From Brevibacterium mcbrellneri ATCC 49030 (GTDB lineage: Bacteria > Actinomycetota > Actinomycetes > Actinomycetales > Brevibacteriaceae), in assembly GCF_000178455.1 (NCBI RefSeq), contig NZ_ADNU01000022.1, positions 1 through 64,000 of the forward strand: a stretch of DNA of 64,000 nucleotides. Reading direction: 5' to 3'. Positions 26,386-35,830 of the stretch are shown in pieces. Under the pieces are notes generated by a model. That model saw nothing but the letters and a program-made list of their open reading frames with translations, made no database searches and was not told the origin of the DNA. Each line of letters begins with the position of its first letter. The stretch's first letter is position 1. The position numbers and the translations under genes were made by a program.

Positions 26386-26706
26386 CCGCCAGACCTCCCA
26401 TCGCGGTTTCTTTGTACTTGTGGCTCATGTCTTCACCGGTGGACCACATGGTTTCGATCACTTCGTCGAGGCTCACGCGGTGCGTCCCGTCGCCCCACAT
26501 CGCCATCTTGGCTGCGTTAATCGCCTTGCCTGCGGCAATCGCGTTGGTAGTTTGAGTTTCCCCTACCTCCGTGAGCTCTGAGAGGTCTTCACCCAGGACT
26601 GTGGTTCCGGCGAGGTGGTCGTGGGTTTCGTGGATGACGTCCGGGGTGTGGAGTTCACCACCGATGGGTTCGTTTTCGTCCGACTCTGCGACCACGAACC
26701 CGCCTA
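26366..26706 (-). pseudogene. Internally deleted partial copy of sdaA
   Basis: Nearly identical to two separate parts of the intact sdaA gene 2.8 kb away in the same orientation. Bases 26366-26543 match the 3' end (29134-29311). After a junction of a few unrelated bases, about 26552-26706 match the middle (around 30139-30290). Roughly 830 bp are missing between them, yet the frame stays open, joining SELTEVGE directly to [18 protein letters not shown] and ending in the same C-terminal VVEC. The 5' part, including the catalytic SSSHTVGP region, is absent, so it cannot be a functional dehydratase. Confidence 0.85.
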
Positions 26707-26770
26707 TGGATCGGGTGCGCGTTTGAGGCCCGGCGGCAGTGGCGTAGCGGTGGGGCTGGGCTCGAGGCGA

Positions 26771-26904
26771 GTTACTCTACACTTCTGAGCTGTTTTGAAC
26801 TTGCAGTGTAGAGTAACGGGTCGATTTTGGCCCAAAAACGTGAACAAAACGAACAAAAAGGGCGTTTACTCTACACTCCTCGAGGTAGTGTGTAGAGTAA
26901 ACGC
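26771..26904. repeat. Paired-palindrome intergenic element, family A, copy 1
   Basis: Two dyads sharing the same half-site. Dyad 1: GTTACTCTACACT (26771-26783) with AGTGTAGAGTAAC (26805-26817), 21-nt loop. Dyad 2: GCGTTTACTCTACAC (26862-26876) with GTGTAGAGTAAACGC (26890-26904), 13-nt loop. The spacer contains ATTTTGGCCCAAAAACGTGA then ACAAAACGAACAAAAAGG. The same arrangement recurs inverted at 52317-52444. It lies between the sdaA remnant and the fatty-acid transporter gene. Confidence 0.85.
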
Positions 26905-27064
26905 TTTCACGCACCTGCTCAATGCGAAACTTAAAATCCAGGCCAGACCCAAACAAAGTATGTTCCGCCTCACAATTTGACACACTCTTGACACTGCGCT
27001 GACAGCTACATGAAACTCGCAGAAAGCAAAGGCGAAGTGCCTGGACTCACGCTCAAGGAGGAGC

Positions 27065-28468
27065 ATGAACAAGTTAGCGCGACCGTTTGTGATCATGGTC
27101 GAAAAGTTGTTTCCCGAATCGTTTGTCTTTGCCATTGGACTCAGCATCGTGGTCTTTTTCGCTTGTTGGGGTCTTACTGACTCCGGGCCCATGCAAATCA
27201 TCGACGCGTGGGGAACTGGCTTAGCCGACCTTCTGTCATTCATGGCACAGATTTCCTTAACAGTTCTGTGCGCGCACGCACTGGCTCACACTCGCCCGGT
27301 GCGCCGGTTCCTCTCCGCACTTGGTCGCCTGCCTCGTAAAGAGTGGCAAGCGTACAGCTTGGTCGTACTTACTGCTGGTATCGGCTCGCTTTTCGCATGG
27401 GCATTTGGGCTGGTTGCAGGAGCTCTAGTGGCCCGCCAAGTGGCCATTGAAATGCGCGAAAAAGGCATCCGCGTGCACTACCCACTACTTGTGGCCAGTG
27501 CATACGCCGGATTCGTAGTGTGGCACATGGGCTACTCCGGTTCAGCACCCCTGTTCGTTGCAACTGAAGGCAACAAAATGCAGGAAGCGATTGGTGGACT
27601 GATTCCCGTATCTGAAACAATTTTCGCGCCCTGGAACGTCATCACTGCAGCCGTTACCCTGGCAGCAATCGTTGTCCTCCTGCCACTCATGCACCCTAAA
27701 GACAAGCGTGAAGAACTCATCGAAATCAACGACGAAGCGATCGCCGATTACCAAAACGAACAGGAAAAGCTAGAGTCTGAGCTCCGCGCCAACGCAACCG
27801 GAAGCGACGAAACCCAAACCACCTCGGCCGGACCCACCATTGCACAACGACTGGACGGTACTCGCATCCTTGTTCTGATCCCCGGCTTGGCGCTCTTGGT
27901 ATATCTCATCAGTTACTTTGTGCAGAACGGCCTGGCGCTCAACTTGGACATTGTGAACTGGTCGTTCTTGTGTCTGGGGTTACTCATGTCACGGTCGATC
28001 CTGGAGTACATCAAACTGGTGGCCAACGCCTCGGGCTCCGTGGGGCAGCTCATCGTGCAGTACCCGTTCTACGCCGGGATCATGGGCATGATGGTGGGCA
28101 CCGGGTTCATCACAGTGATCTCTGACTGGTTCACGGCAATCTCCACCCCGCTCACACTGGGCTTCTGGGCATTCCTATCTGCTGGAGTGCTTAACATGTT
28201 CGTTCCATCCGGCGGTGGGCAGTGGGCAATCCAAGGGCCCATCTTCATCGAGGCGGCGAAGAACCTGGGAGTCAACCCGTCAACCGTCGTCATGGGTGTT
28301 GCCTACGGTGACCAGTGGACCAACATGGCACAGCCGTTCTTCGCGGTACCACTGCTAGCCGTGGCCGGAATCCACGTTCGCAAAATCATGGGTTACACCA
28401 TCATGGTGCTGATCCTGACGTTCTTCACGTTCGGCGGAGGGATCCTAATCGCCGGGGCGGTGGCGTAG
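27065..28468 (+). CDS. Short-chain fatty acid transporter (AtoE family)
   Basis: 467-residue membrane protein of the AtoE/short-chain-fatty-acid uptake family, about ten or more helices. Recognisable blocks are MVEKLFPESFVFAIGLSIVV at the N terminus, SYAGFVVWHMGYSGSAPLFV-like sequence near 150, and the C-terminal MFVPSGGGQWAIQGPI near 380, strongly conserved in this family. A hydrophilic loop of ~45 residues (LIEINDEAIADYQNEQEKLE onward) contains a TTSAG linker with an over-represented octamer copy (27830-27837). AAGGAGG lies 3 nt upstream of the ATG. Likely takes up short-chain fatty acids such as butyrate or acetoacetate. Confidence 0.88.
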   Translation: MNKLARPFVIMVEKLFPESFVFAIGLSIVVFFACWGLTDSGPMQIIDAWGTGLADLLSFMAQISLTVLCAHALAHTRPVRRFLSALGRLPRKEWQAYSLVVLTAGIGSLFAWAFGLVAGALVARQVAIEMREKGIRVHYPLLVASAYAGFVVWHMGYSGSAPLFVATEGNKMQEAIGGLIPVSETIFAPWNVITAAVTLAAIVVLLPLMHPKDKREELIEINDEAIADYQNEQEKLESELRANATGSDETQTTSAGPTIAQRLDGTRILVLIPGLALLVYLISYFVQNGLALNLDIVNWSFLCLGLLMSRSILEYIKLVANASGSVGQLIVQYPFYAGIMGMMVGTGFITVISDWFTAISTPLTLGFWAFLSAGVLNMFVPSGGGQWAIQGPIFIEAAKNLGVNPSTVVMGVAYGDQWTNMAQPFFAVPLLAVAGIHVRKIMGYTIMVLILTFFTFGGGILIAGAVA

Positions 28469-28471
28469 CGG

Positions 28472-29140
28472 CTAGGTCATTACCTTAGGCGCCCGGGGCG
28501 AGCGCCTGTACGCCGAAACCGTTGGATCGCCCTGAATCCAGAAACGCATGGGGTCATCGGCGGCTTTGCTCACTCCCACACGCGGCCCCACGGCCACGGA
28601 CTCACCTGCGCGCAACTCGCCACGCAGAAGCCGCACCTCAGAGCCACGATCACACAGATCAACCCCGGAGTGATGCATGGTCACGCCCAGCGCACGGGTC
28701 AGGTTCCCCGGCCCCCGCGCAAGGTGCGCGGCACTGACTCCAGGCCGACGCCGACTGTACGCCACCTCGGCCCCGTCAACCACCTCACCGGCCCGGATCA
28801 ACACCGCCTGAGCCACACCCGCTGGGGAACACACCACATTGCAACACGTGTGCCCATGCATGGTGTACGTGTACAGGTGCCCAGCAGGCCCAAACATGAC
28901 AGCGTTACGCGCAGTCGGGCCCTTGTACGCGTGAGACGCGGGATCGTCGGTGCCCGCGTACGCTTCGACTTCGGTGATCCGAACCGTCACATCTGGGGTG
29001 GCCAAAAAGCACCCGAGCAACACACGCGCACTGGTCCGCGCCTCGGGGCTGAGCCAATCGCACCCTCCCACCAGCCCGCTCCCGGCGCCACGACCGTCCG
29101 GCCCGCTCCCCGCAGTACCGCCAGACCCGTCCATCAGCAT
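28472..29140 (-). CDS. mpg: DNA-3-methyladenine glycosylase (AAG/MPG family)
   Basis: Removes alkylated purines in base-excision repair. Family motifs: [18 protein letters not shown] near 55 with the catalytic Glu, [12 protein letters not shown] near 93, [16 protein letters not shown] near 143, and the C-terminal [14 protein letters not shown]. About 222 residues. The start overlaps the sdaA stop: ATG 29140 and ATG 29134 are both possible, the second giving [11 protein letters not shown]. The N-terminal Gly/Ser-rich ~30 residues are unusual. Convergent with the fatty-acid transporter, ending 3 nt from its stop. Confidence 0.9.
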   Translation of the reverse strand: MLMDGSGGTAGSGPDGRGAGSGLVGGCDWLSPEARTSARVLLGCFLATPDVTVRITEVEAYAGTDDPASHAYKGPTARNAVMFGPAGHLYTYTMHGHTCCNVVCSPAGVAQAVLIRAGEVVDGAEVAYSRRRPGVSAAHLARGPGNLTRALGVTMHHSGVDLCDRGSEVRLLRGELRAGESVAVGPRVGVSKAADDPMRFWIQGDPTVSAYRRSPRAPKVMT

Positions 29141-30723
29141 TCGACGACGTTGACCGCCAGACCACCCATCGCGGTTTCTTTGTACTTGTGGCTCATGTCT
29201 TCACCGGTGGAACGCATGGTTTCGATCACTTCGTCGAGGCTAACCCGGTGCGTCCCGTCGCCCCACATCGCCATCTTGGCCGCGTTAATCGCCTTGCCCG
29301 CAGCAATTGCGTTGCGCTCAATGCACGGCACCTGCACCAGCCCGGCGATCGGGTCGCATGTGAGCCCCAGGTTGTGCTCCATGGCGATCTCGGCCGCGTT
29401 TTCCACCTGCTCAGGGGTGCCACCCATGACCTGTGCCAACGCCCCAGCCGCCATCGACGAAGCAGAGCCAACCTCACCCTGGCAACCCACCTCGGCGCCG
29501 GAAATCGAAGCCTTCTCCTTGTACAACCCGCCAATCGCGGCCGCGGTCAGCAGGAACTCCACGATCGCGTCCGCGCGCCCCTGCGGCCCGGCGTCCACGA
29601 CCCGGTCCACAAAGTGCAGTGCGTAGTACATCACGGCAGGAATGATGCCCGCCGCTCCATTGGTAGGCGCGGTCACGACCCGCCCGCCGGACGCATTCTC
29701 CTCGTTCACCGCCAGCGCGATCAGGTTGACCCACTCCTGGTAGAACTTGGGGTCGTTGTGGGGGTCTTCGGCCTTCAGCCGTAAGAACCAGTCGTGGGCG
29801 CGCCGCTTCACCTTCAGCCCGCCCGGCAGGTACCCGGTACGGTCCAGCGACGACATCGCACATTCGTCCATCACGGAGTAAATGTGCAGCAGCCCTTCGC
29901 GGATCTCCTCCTCCGTGCGCTCCTGAAGTTCGTTGGCCATTACGATCTCCCACAACGCCAGGTCATTTTCCTTGGCAATGCGCAAAAGGTCAGCTGCGGA
30001 AGAGTATTCGTACACCGGCCCCGAGGTCGTTCCCTCTGACCCCGCTCCCCCAGTTTCCGCGGTGGTGGGTTCGGAGGCCGAGGTGCCCGCGACGCCCGTT
30101 GCCGCAGCGCCGCCCGCTGCCGCCTCGGCCTCCTGAGCCTCCCCTACCTCCGTGAGCTCTGAAAGGTCTTCACCCAGGACGGTGGTTCCGGCGAGGTGGT
30201 CGTGGGTTTCGTGGATGACGTCCGGGGTGTGGAGTTCACCACCGATAGGTTCGTTTTCAACCGACTCTGCGACCACGAACCCGCCACCAACGGAGTAGTA
30301 CGTTTCTTTCGCTAGTTCTTCCCCCGCGGCGTTGTACGCGGTGAGCGTCATGGCGTTGGTGTGGCGTTCAAGCACGGTGAGTGGACGTTTCACCATGTCT
30401 TCTTCTGTGAGCTTGATGTCACGCACGTCGCCAAAACGGATAGCACCCGTCTGGGCCATGCGTGCTTTGCGCTGGTCCATGTCGTTGGCTTCGATCTCTT
30501 CAGGTTTACACCCTTCGAGCCCCAGCAAGATCGCGTCGAATGTTCCGTGGCCGCGCCCCGTTGCAGCCAATGACCCAAACACATCCACGCGCAAAGAATC
30601 GAGTTCACTTACCCGGTCCCCTACCAGCTCAACGAAACTGGCGGCCGCGCGCATGGGCCCTACCGTGTGTGACGACGATGGCCCTACTCCAATTGAGAAA
30701 AGTTCAAACACACTTACTGGCAT
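29134..30723 (-). CDS. sdaA: L-serine dehydratase (iron-sulfur type)
   Basis: [4Fe-4S] enzyme deaminating L-serine to pyruvate. ATG 30723 follows GGGAGG and gives [20 protein letters not shown], the family N terminus. Cluster ligands are visible as the Cys pair in [13 protein letters not shown] and the C-terminal Cys of VVEC; a Cys ending the protein is typical of the autoinhibitory tail of this family. At 529 residues it is longer than the usual ~455-460 because of a ~55-residue Ala/Gly/Thr-rich insert between the beta and alpha domains (after [10 protein letters not shown]). That insert contains two copies of the over-represented heptamer (30021, 30078). Adjacent to the glycine cleavage genes. 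Confidence 0.92.
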   Translation of the reverse strand: MPVSVFELFSIGVGPSSSHTVGPMRAAASFVELVGDRVSELDSLRVDVFGSLAATGRGHGTFDAILLGLEGCKPEEIEANDMDQRKARMAQTGAIRFGDVRDIKLTEEDMVKRPLTVLERHTNAMTLTAYNAAGEELAKETYYSVGGGFVVAESVENEPIGGELHTPDVIHETHDHLAGTTVLGEDLSELTEVGEAQEAEAAAGGAAATGVAGTSASEPTTAETGGAGSEGTTSGPVYEYSSAADLLRIAKENDLALWEIVMANELQERTEEEIREGLLHIYSVMDECAMSSLDRTGYLPGGLKVKRRAHDWFLRLKAEDPHNDPKFYQEWVNLIALAVNEENASGGRVVTAPTNGAAGIIPAVMYYALHFVDRVVDAGPQGRADAIVEFLLTAAAIGGLYKEKASISGAEVGCQGEVGSASSMAAGALAQVMGGTPEQVENAAEIAMEHNLGLTCDPIAGLVQVPCIERNAIAAGKAINAAKMAMWGDGTHRVSLDEVIETMRSTGEDMSHKYKETAMGGLAVNVVEC

Positions 30724-30822
30724 CGCTGTCCTCCCTGCTCCACGTCGATTGCAGCTTCCCGCTGCTGTGTTGGCACGTCCTTGTGCCTGCGAATCCAAAT
30801 CCAGGCTCTCAAAACAAGCACC

Positions 30823-30864
30823 AAAAAGGGGGCACGGGACTCTCCACGAGAGTCTCGCACCCCC
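30823..30864 (-). terminator. Intrinsic terminator of the gcvP-gcvT-gcvH unit
   Basis: On the minus strand, 11 nt after the gcvH stop: a long stem pairing GGGGG (30828-30832) with CCCCC (30860-30864) and GACTCTC (30838-30844) with GAGAGTC (30848-30854), one two-base internal mismatch and a CAC loop, followed by five T residues (30827-30823 complement). It separates the gcv genes from sdaA. Confidence 0.85.
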
Positions 30865-30874
30865 TGTGAACTTT

Positions 30875-31264
30875 TTAGATCTTGTTCTGTTCTGCGTATG
30901 CGTCTGCGTCCATGAGTTCGCCGGCTTCAGTTGCGGCGACCTCGAAGATCCAGCCTTCCCCGTAGGTGTCGTCGTTCACCAGGGTGGGGTTGTCTTCGAG
31001 TGCTTCGTTGACGGCGACAACTTCACCAGAGACTGGTGAGATGAGGTCGGACACCGACTTGGTGGATTCGATTTCACCACATGCTTCACCAGCGGTGATG
31101 GTGTCACCCACCTGGGGTGCGTCGACGAACACGACTTCACCAAGCGCGTCCGATGCAACTTCGGTGATACCAACGCGCACGGTAGCTCCAGCGATTGCGT
31201 CAGGAGCTGCGTTGACCCATTCGTGGTCTGCGGAGTAGGACAGTTCTTTTGGAAGGTTAACCAT
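30875..31264 (-). CDS. gcvH: Glycine cleavage system H protein
   Basis: Lipoyl carrier shuttling the aminomethyl group between P, T and L proteins. ATG 31264 after AAAGGAA gives 129 residues; a 15-codon upstream extension lacks a ribosome site. The lipoylation Lys69 is in [30 protein letters not shown] and the acidic C-terminal helix are typical. Third gene after gcvP and gcvT; the required L protein could be the lpd at 10451-11851. Confidence 0.95.
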   Translation of the reverse strand: MVNLPKELSYSADHEWVNAAPDAIAGATVRVGITEVASDALGEVVFVDAPQVGDTITAGEACGEIESTKSVSDLISPVSGEVVAVNEALEDNPTLVNDDTYGEGWIFEVAATEAGELMDADAYAEQNKI

Positions 31265-31363
31265 GTGTGTTCCTTTCGTGGTGCCCGTGCCGGGCAAAGG
31301 GGGCGTCACTTCAAGTGTGCCTCATGTATGGGTAGTTCAGTGGAAAAAGTTGGAACTTTTACC

Positions 31364-32500
31364 TCAGGATTCGCGACGGTAGAACGGTGTTTCTACCACG
31401 GTGAACGGGTAGCGCTTGCCACGGATGTCGGCTTCCAGTTCGGTTCCCGCTTCTGCCTGGTCCACGTCCACATATGCAAGGGCAATGGGGTGTCCCAGGG
31501 TTGGGGAAGGCTGTCCCGAGGTGATAACACCTACCGTCTGTTCGCCGGCTTTGAGTTCGGCACCGCTGCGGGCTGCGCGACGGCCGGACGAGCTGAGGCC
31601 CACCAGGGTGCGGTCGACCTTCGACGTGTCCAGTTTTTCGAGTGCTTCGCGTCCCACAAATTCGGTCTTATTCTTCAACGCACCTGCGACCATGCCGCCC
31701 ATTCCTGCTTCGACAGGCGTGATGTCGTTGGTGAGTTCGTTACCAAACAGAGGCATTCCGGCTTCCAGCCGCAAGGAGTCGCGTGCAGCCAGACCAGCTG
31801 GTTTCAGGTCAAAGTCCGCACCGGCCTTAGTCAGCACGTTCCACAGTTCCTGGGCTCCTGCGTTGGGCAGGTACAGTTCGAACCCGTCTTCTCCTGTGTA
31901 CCCGGTGCGAGCCAGCAGGATGTCCAGGCCTCCCACCTTCAGCGGTGCCCACGCGTAGTAGGCAAGTTCCTTGATGGCGTTGCGGCCTTCCTCAGTGTCC
32001 TGCGTGGACAGAAGAATGTCTTCCGACGCAGGACCCTGGACCGCAATCAGCGCGGTGTCAGCGGATTCGTCGGTTACCGTGACATCTGCGCCGGGGTTGG
32101 CAGCCAGGAAAGCTTCTACCCGTTTCGTGAACGCTTCCACGTCAGCAGGCGTGTTCGAGGCGTTAGGCACGATCAGGTATTCGTCGTCTGCCAGGCGGTA
32201 CGTGATGAGGTCGTCAATCAAGTGCCCGTTTTCATCAATGAGCAGACCGTACTTAGCCTTGCCCACCTTCATGGTCGAGTACTTGGACAGCATTGCGTAG
32301 TCCAAGTAGTCGCCTGCTTGAGCACCTTTCACGCGCACTTCGCCCATGTGGGAGAGGTCGAACAGACCGGCCGCGCCACGCACAGCGCGGTGTTCGTCCA
32401 GTTCGTTCTGGTACTTCAGCGGCATTTCCCAGCCACCAAAGTCGGTGAACGAAGCGCCCAACTGTTCGTGAATGTCGTACAGCGGAGTGTGTTTAGTCAT
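31364..32500 (-). CDS. gcvT: Glycine cleavage system T protein (aminomethyltransferase)
   Basis: Transfers the methylene group from H protein to tetrahydrofolate, releasing ammonia. N terminus TPLYDIHEQLGASFTDFGGW and the central LDYAMLSKYSTMKVGKAKYG with YLIVPNASNT are family blocks; GYTGEDGFELYLP near 200 is diagnostic. 378 residues, normal length. Follows gcvP by 27 nt; gcvH is 99 nt downstream. Confidence 0.95.
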   Translation of the reverse strand: MTKHTPLYDIHEQLGASFTDFGGWEMPLKYQNELDEHRAVRGAAGLFDLSHMGEVRVKGAQAGDYLDYAMLSKYSTMKVGKAKYGLLIDENGHLIDDLITYRLADDEYLIVPNASNTPADVEAFTKRVEAFLAANPGADVTVTDESADTALIAVQGPASEDILLSTQDTEEGRNAIKELAYYAWAPLKVGGLDILLARTGYTGEDGFELYLPNAGAQELWNVLTKAGADFDLKPAGLAARDSLRLEAGMPLFGNELTNDITPVEAGMGGMVAGALKNKTEFVGREALEKLDTSKVDRTLVGLSSSGRRAARSGAELKAGEQTVGVITSGQPSPTLGHPIALAYVDVDQAEAGTELEADIRGKRYPFTVVETPFYRRES

Positions 32501-32527
32501 CGTCGACTCCTTTGAGTGTGAGGTTGA

Positions 32528-35500
32528 TTAGATCGAGATTGCTACGAGGTCGAAGTTCGCGTCGACGTCGAACGCTTCCAGTGGTGGGCAGAAAGGCACC
32601 AGCTTGCGGTCACCCAGCGCGTTGTTGATACGTCCCACAGGTGGGAAGTACTTGTTGCGCTTGAGGCTGGACACTGGGTACACGGCCTGTTCGCGGCTGT
32701 ACTTGCGGTCCCACTCTTCGCCCAGTACCACGGTTGCGGTGTGTGGGGCGTGTGCCAGTGGCGACTCTTCGTAGCTGTAGTCCGTCCCAATTGCCGTGAT
32801 CTCTTGGTGGATCTTCTTCATCGCGACGATGAAGCGGTCCAGTTCGGTCTTGGATTCAGACTCGGTTGGCTCGAACATCACGGTGCCCGCAACGGGAAAC
32901 GCCAAAGTTGGTGCGTGGAAACCAAAGTCCATGAGGCGCTTACACAGGTCTTCAGCGGTCACCCCGTACTGTGCGGTGATGTCTTTCAAGTCCAGGATGC
33001 ATTCGTGTGCCACGTACCCGGTGGTGCCGGTGTACAGGGTTGGGAAGTAGTCCTGGAGTTCACGGGACACGTAGTTAGCGGTGAGCAGCGAGTGCTCGGT
33101 TGCTACGCGCAGACCCTGCTGACCCATGAGTTTGATGTATGCCCACGAAATTGGGGTCACACCAGCTGATCCCTGGAAAGCACCGGAGACAGGCAGTCCG
33201 TCCGCGTTGCTTCCGTCCACGTACTGTTCGTCCAGTGGGTTACCTGGCAGGTATTCAGCCAGGTGAGCGCCTACTGCAATAGGCCCAACACCGGGTCCAC
33301 CACCGCCGTGTGGGATGGCGAATGTCTTGTGCAGGTTCAGGTGCGAGGCGTCTCCACCGATCTGGCCCAGTTTGGCCCACCCGATCGTGGCGTTGAGGTT
33401 CGCCCCGTCGATGTAGACCTGGCCACCGGCTTCGTGCACCATGTCACACACTTTGCGAACGTCGGCTTCGAATACTCCGTGCGTGGACGGGTAAGTAATC
33501 ATGATTCCTGCTACCCGATCACCGTGTTCAGCGATCTTGGCACCCAGGTCGTCCACGTCGATCGAACCGTCGTCGGCTGACGCGATCGTGACAACGTCGA
33601 ACCCTGCCAACGCACCGGAGCTCGCGTTGGTTCCGTGGGCGGAGGCTGGGATGAGGATCTTGTCACGCTGCGACTGCCCGTTTGCTTCGTGGTACGCCTT
33701 GAACGCAAGCAGACCAGCCAGCTCACCCTGTGAGCCCGCGTTCGGCTGCAGGGATACCTTGTCGTACCCGGTGATTTCGGCCAGCATCTCTTCCAGTTCC
33801 GTGAGCAACTGGTTCCAGCCTTGAGTCTGCTGGGCAGGTGCGAACGGGTGGATGGACGCGAACTCAGGCCACGTGATGGCTTCCATCTCAACTGCCGCGT
33901 TGAGCTTCATAGTGCACGAGCCCAACGGGATCATGGTGCGGTCCAGTGCCAAGTCACGGTCGGCGAGTTCGCGCATGTAGCGCATCATGTCGGATTCGGA
34001 ACCGTAGGAGTTGAAGGTTGGGTGGGTGAGGAACTCCGAGGTGCGTACCAGGTTCTCGGGCAACTGTGGCGCTGCCACGTGACCCGGTCCAAAGGTTCCT
34101 TCACCGGCCTTTTCAAACTCGTCAGCGTCAATGGTTTCGCTGGCTCCCAGTGCTTCAAGCAGGGTGTTTGCTACGGCCACATCGTGTGATTCGCCAAAGG
34201 ACACACCCACGTGCGCGTCATCGATGTGACGAATGTTGATGCCTGCTTCATCCGCGGCTGCGACAGCGGCCGCGGCGTCAGCAACCTTGAGCGTCACGGT
34301 GTCGAAGAACGTTTCTGTTACCACCTCGGCGCCGGAGATACTTGCCGCGCACTGAGCGAACGCGTGCGCCAAACGGTGGATGCGGCTGGCAATGCGCGTC
34401 AGCCCCGCCGGTCCGTGGTAAACCGCGTAAAACCCGGCCATGTCAGCGAGCAGAGCCTGTGCAGTGGTGATGTTTGAGGTGGCCTTTTCGCGGCGGATGT
34501 GCTGTTCGCGCGTCTGCAAAGCGAGGCGGTAAGCGGCCTTGCCTTCAGGGTCGGTTGACACACCAACCAGACGGCCGGGTAGCTGGCGGCGCAGCTTGCT
34601 GGTCACGGAGATAAAACCGGCGTGCGGACCACCGAAGAACAGTGGGACACCCAGACGCTGGGAGGAGCCCACGGCGATGTCGGCGCCCTGTTCGCCAGGG
34701 GACTTCATGAGGGTGAGGGCCAGCAGGTCGGTCGCGAATACCACCAGCGCGTTGCGTTCCTTGGCGCCGCGCACAGCGTCGTCAAGGTTGCGGATTTCAC
34801 CGGAGGTACCCGCCTGGGCGCACACGATTCCAAACACGTCGTCGCCCACAAGGCCCTGGGACAGGTCAGCGACCTGCACCTGGAAGTCCATGGCGTGCGC
34901 GCGAGTGCGGACAACCGAGATGACCTGCGGGTGCAGCTCGGAGTCCAGAACGACCGTGGATCCCTTCTTGTTGGCGCGGCGCATGAGCAGAACAGCTTCT
35001 GCGGTTGCGGTGGCTTCATCCAAAAGCGAAGCGTTGGCGATGGGCAGGCCGGTCATGTCGATGACGACTTGCTGGAAGTTCATGAGCGCTTCCAGGCGAC
35101 CCTGCGAGATTTCAGCCTGGTACGGGGTGTAAGCGGTGTACCACGCTGGGTTTTCGACGACGTTACGACGAATCACGGCAGGCGTGATGGTGTCGTAGTA
35201 GCCCTGTCCGATCATCTGCACACGCGTCTGGTTCTTGCCCGCGATTTCGCGTAGCTGGTCCAAGACGATGTGCTCATCCAGGCCCTGCTCCAGGTCCAGT
35301 TCGCCTTCGAACTGAACGTTTTGTGGCAACGCCTGACGAACCAGATCTTCCAGCGTGTCCACGCCAATCGCGTCGAGCATCTGCTGGGTTTCGTGGGCGC
35401 GAGCGCCAATGTGGCGGTCAGAAAATGGCCGAGGTGCGTCGCCTGTTACGGCGGAAGTGACGGCCATCGATGTTGCAGGTTGGTGGGAACCGGTGGTCAT
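32528..35500 (-). CDS. gcvP: Glycine dehydrogenase (decarboxylating), P protein
   Basis: PLP enzyme that decarboxylates glycine onto the H-protein lipoyl arm. ATG 35500 follows AAGGAC, giving 990 residues, the size of single-chain GcvP. N terminus SDRHIGARAHETQQMLDAIG is the family start. The PLP-binding Lys is in NLHKTFAIPHGGGGPG in the C-terminal half. FIS-type Gly-rich and GTTGYVAHECILDL segments are present. The gene is preceded by a glycine riboswitch and leads gcvP-gcvT-gcvH. Confidence 0.96.
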   Translation of the reverse strand: MTTGSHQPATSMAVTSAVTGDAPRPFSDRHIGARAHETQQMLDAIGVDTLEDLVRQALPQNVQFEGELDLEQGLDEHIVLDQLREIAGKNQTRVQMIGQGYYDTITPAVIRRNVVENPAWYTAYTPYQAEISQGRLEALMNFQQVVIDMTGLPIANASLLDEATATAEAVLLMRRANKKGSTVVLDSELHPQVISVVRTRAHAMDFQVQVADLSQGLVGDDVFGIVCAQAGTSGEIRNLDDAVRGAKERNALVVFATDLLALTLMKSPGEQGADIAVGSSQRLGVPLFFGGPHAGFISVTSKLRRQLPGRLVGVSTDPEGKAAYRLALQTREQHIRREKATSNITTAQALLADMAGFYAVYHGPAGLTRIASRIHRLAHAFAQCAASISGAEVVTETFFDTVTLKVADAAAAVAAADEAGINIRHIDDAHVGVSFGESHDVAVANTLLEALGASETIDADEFEKAGEGTFGPGHVAAPQLPENLVRTSEFLTHPTFNSYGSESDMMRYMRELADRDLALDRTMIPLGSCTMKLNAAVEMEAITWPEFASIHPFAPAQQTQGWNQLLTELEEMLAEITGYDKVSLQPNAGSQGELAGLLAFKAYHEANGQSQRDKILIPASAHGTNASSGALAGFDVVTIASADDGSIDVDDLGAKIAEHGDRVAGIMITYPSTHGVFEADVRKVCDMVHEAGGQVYIDGANLNATIGWAKLGQIGGDASHLNLHKTFAIPHGGGGPGVGPIAVGAHLAEYLPGNPLDEQYVDGSNADGLPVSGAFQGSAGVTPISWAYIKLMGQQGLRVATEHSLLTANYVSRELQDYFPTLYTGTTGYVAHECILDLKDITAQYGVTAEDLCKRLMDFGFHAPTLAFPVAGTVMFEPTESESKTELDRFIVAMKKIHQEITAIGTDYSYEESPLAHAPHTATVVLGEEWDRKYSREQAVYPVSSLKRNKYFPPVGRINNALGDRKLVPFCPPLEAFDVDANFDLVAISI

Positions 35501-35585
35501 ATAAGTCCTTACGTAGGAACGATTACATCGGTTTCCTCCCCGCACTGTCACCTGATCCGCACACGCGCTTCTATGACGTGTGTGG

Positions 35586-35692
35586 TGGATCGGGCTTCAG
35601 AGTGCCTTCGTGTTTGAGTGTGTCGGCCTGAGAGTTTCCGGGGGAGGGAATTGCACCTTCGGCGACGCAACATGTGCGCCTCTCCCCAAACA
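35586..35692 (-). promoter_or_regulatory. Glycine riboswitch (single aptamer) upstream of gcvP
   Basis: Read on the minus strand it gives GGGGAGAGGCGCA, then GTCGCCGAAGGTGCAA, then GGAAACTCTCAGGCCGACA and a closing GAAGGCACTCTGAAG segment. The GGAGAG/CTCTC pairing and the conserved CCGAAGG and CTCAGG blocks are those of the glycine aptamer. Only one aptamer is visible before the gcvP start about 90 nt downstream. Glycine should switch expression of the cleavage system on. Confidence 0.9.
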
Positions 35693-35830
35693 CGTTAAAA
35701 CGGCTATTGAATTGGGATATTGAGTTGTCAGTTGTTCACTTATCTTAGTTGCGGTCTATCTTAATCGAGTTCTTCAACAAGTTCTGAGTGCTTTATCTAC
35801 GGAACCTTTCCGGGCCGCGCCTTCCACCCT

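Noticed and set aside
26366-26695. Small functional gene made from the sdaA duplicate
   Set aside because: Although open, the frame lacks the N-terminal domain and most of the cluster-binding region, and is simply a deleted copy of sdaA.
31223-32515. Long plus-strand reading frame opposite gcvT
   Set aside because: Antisense to a clear aminomethyltransferase gene; its composition (Cys, His, Val-rich) is a by-product of the coding strand.
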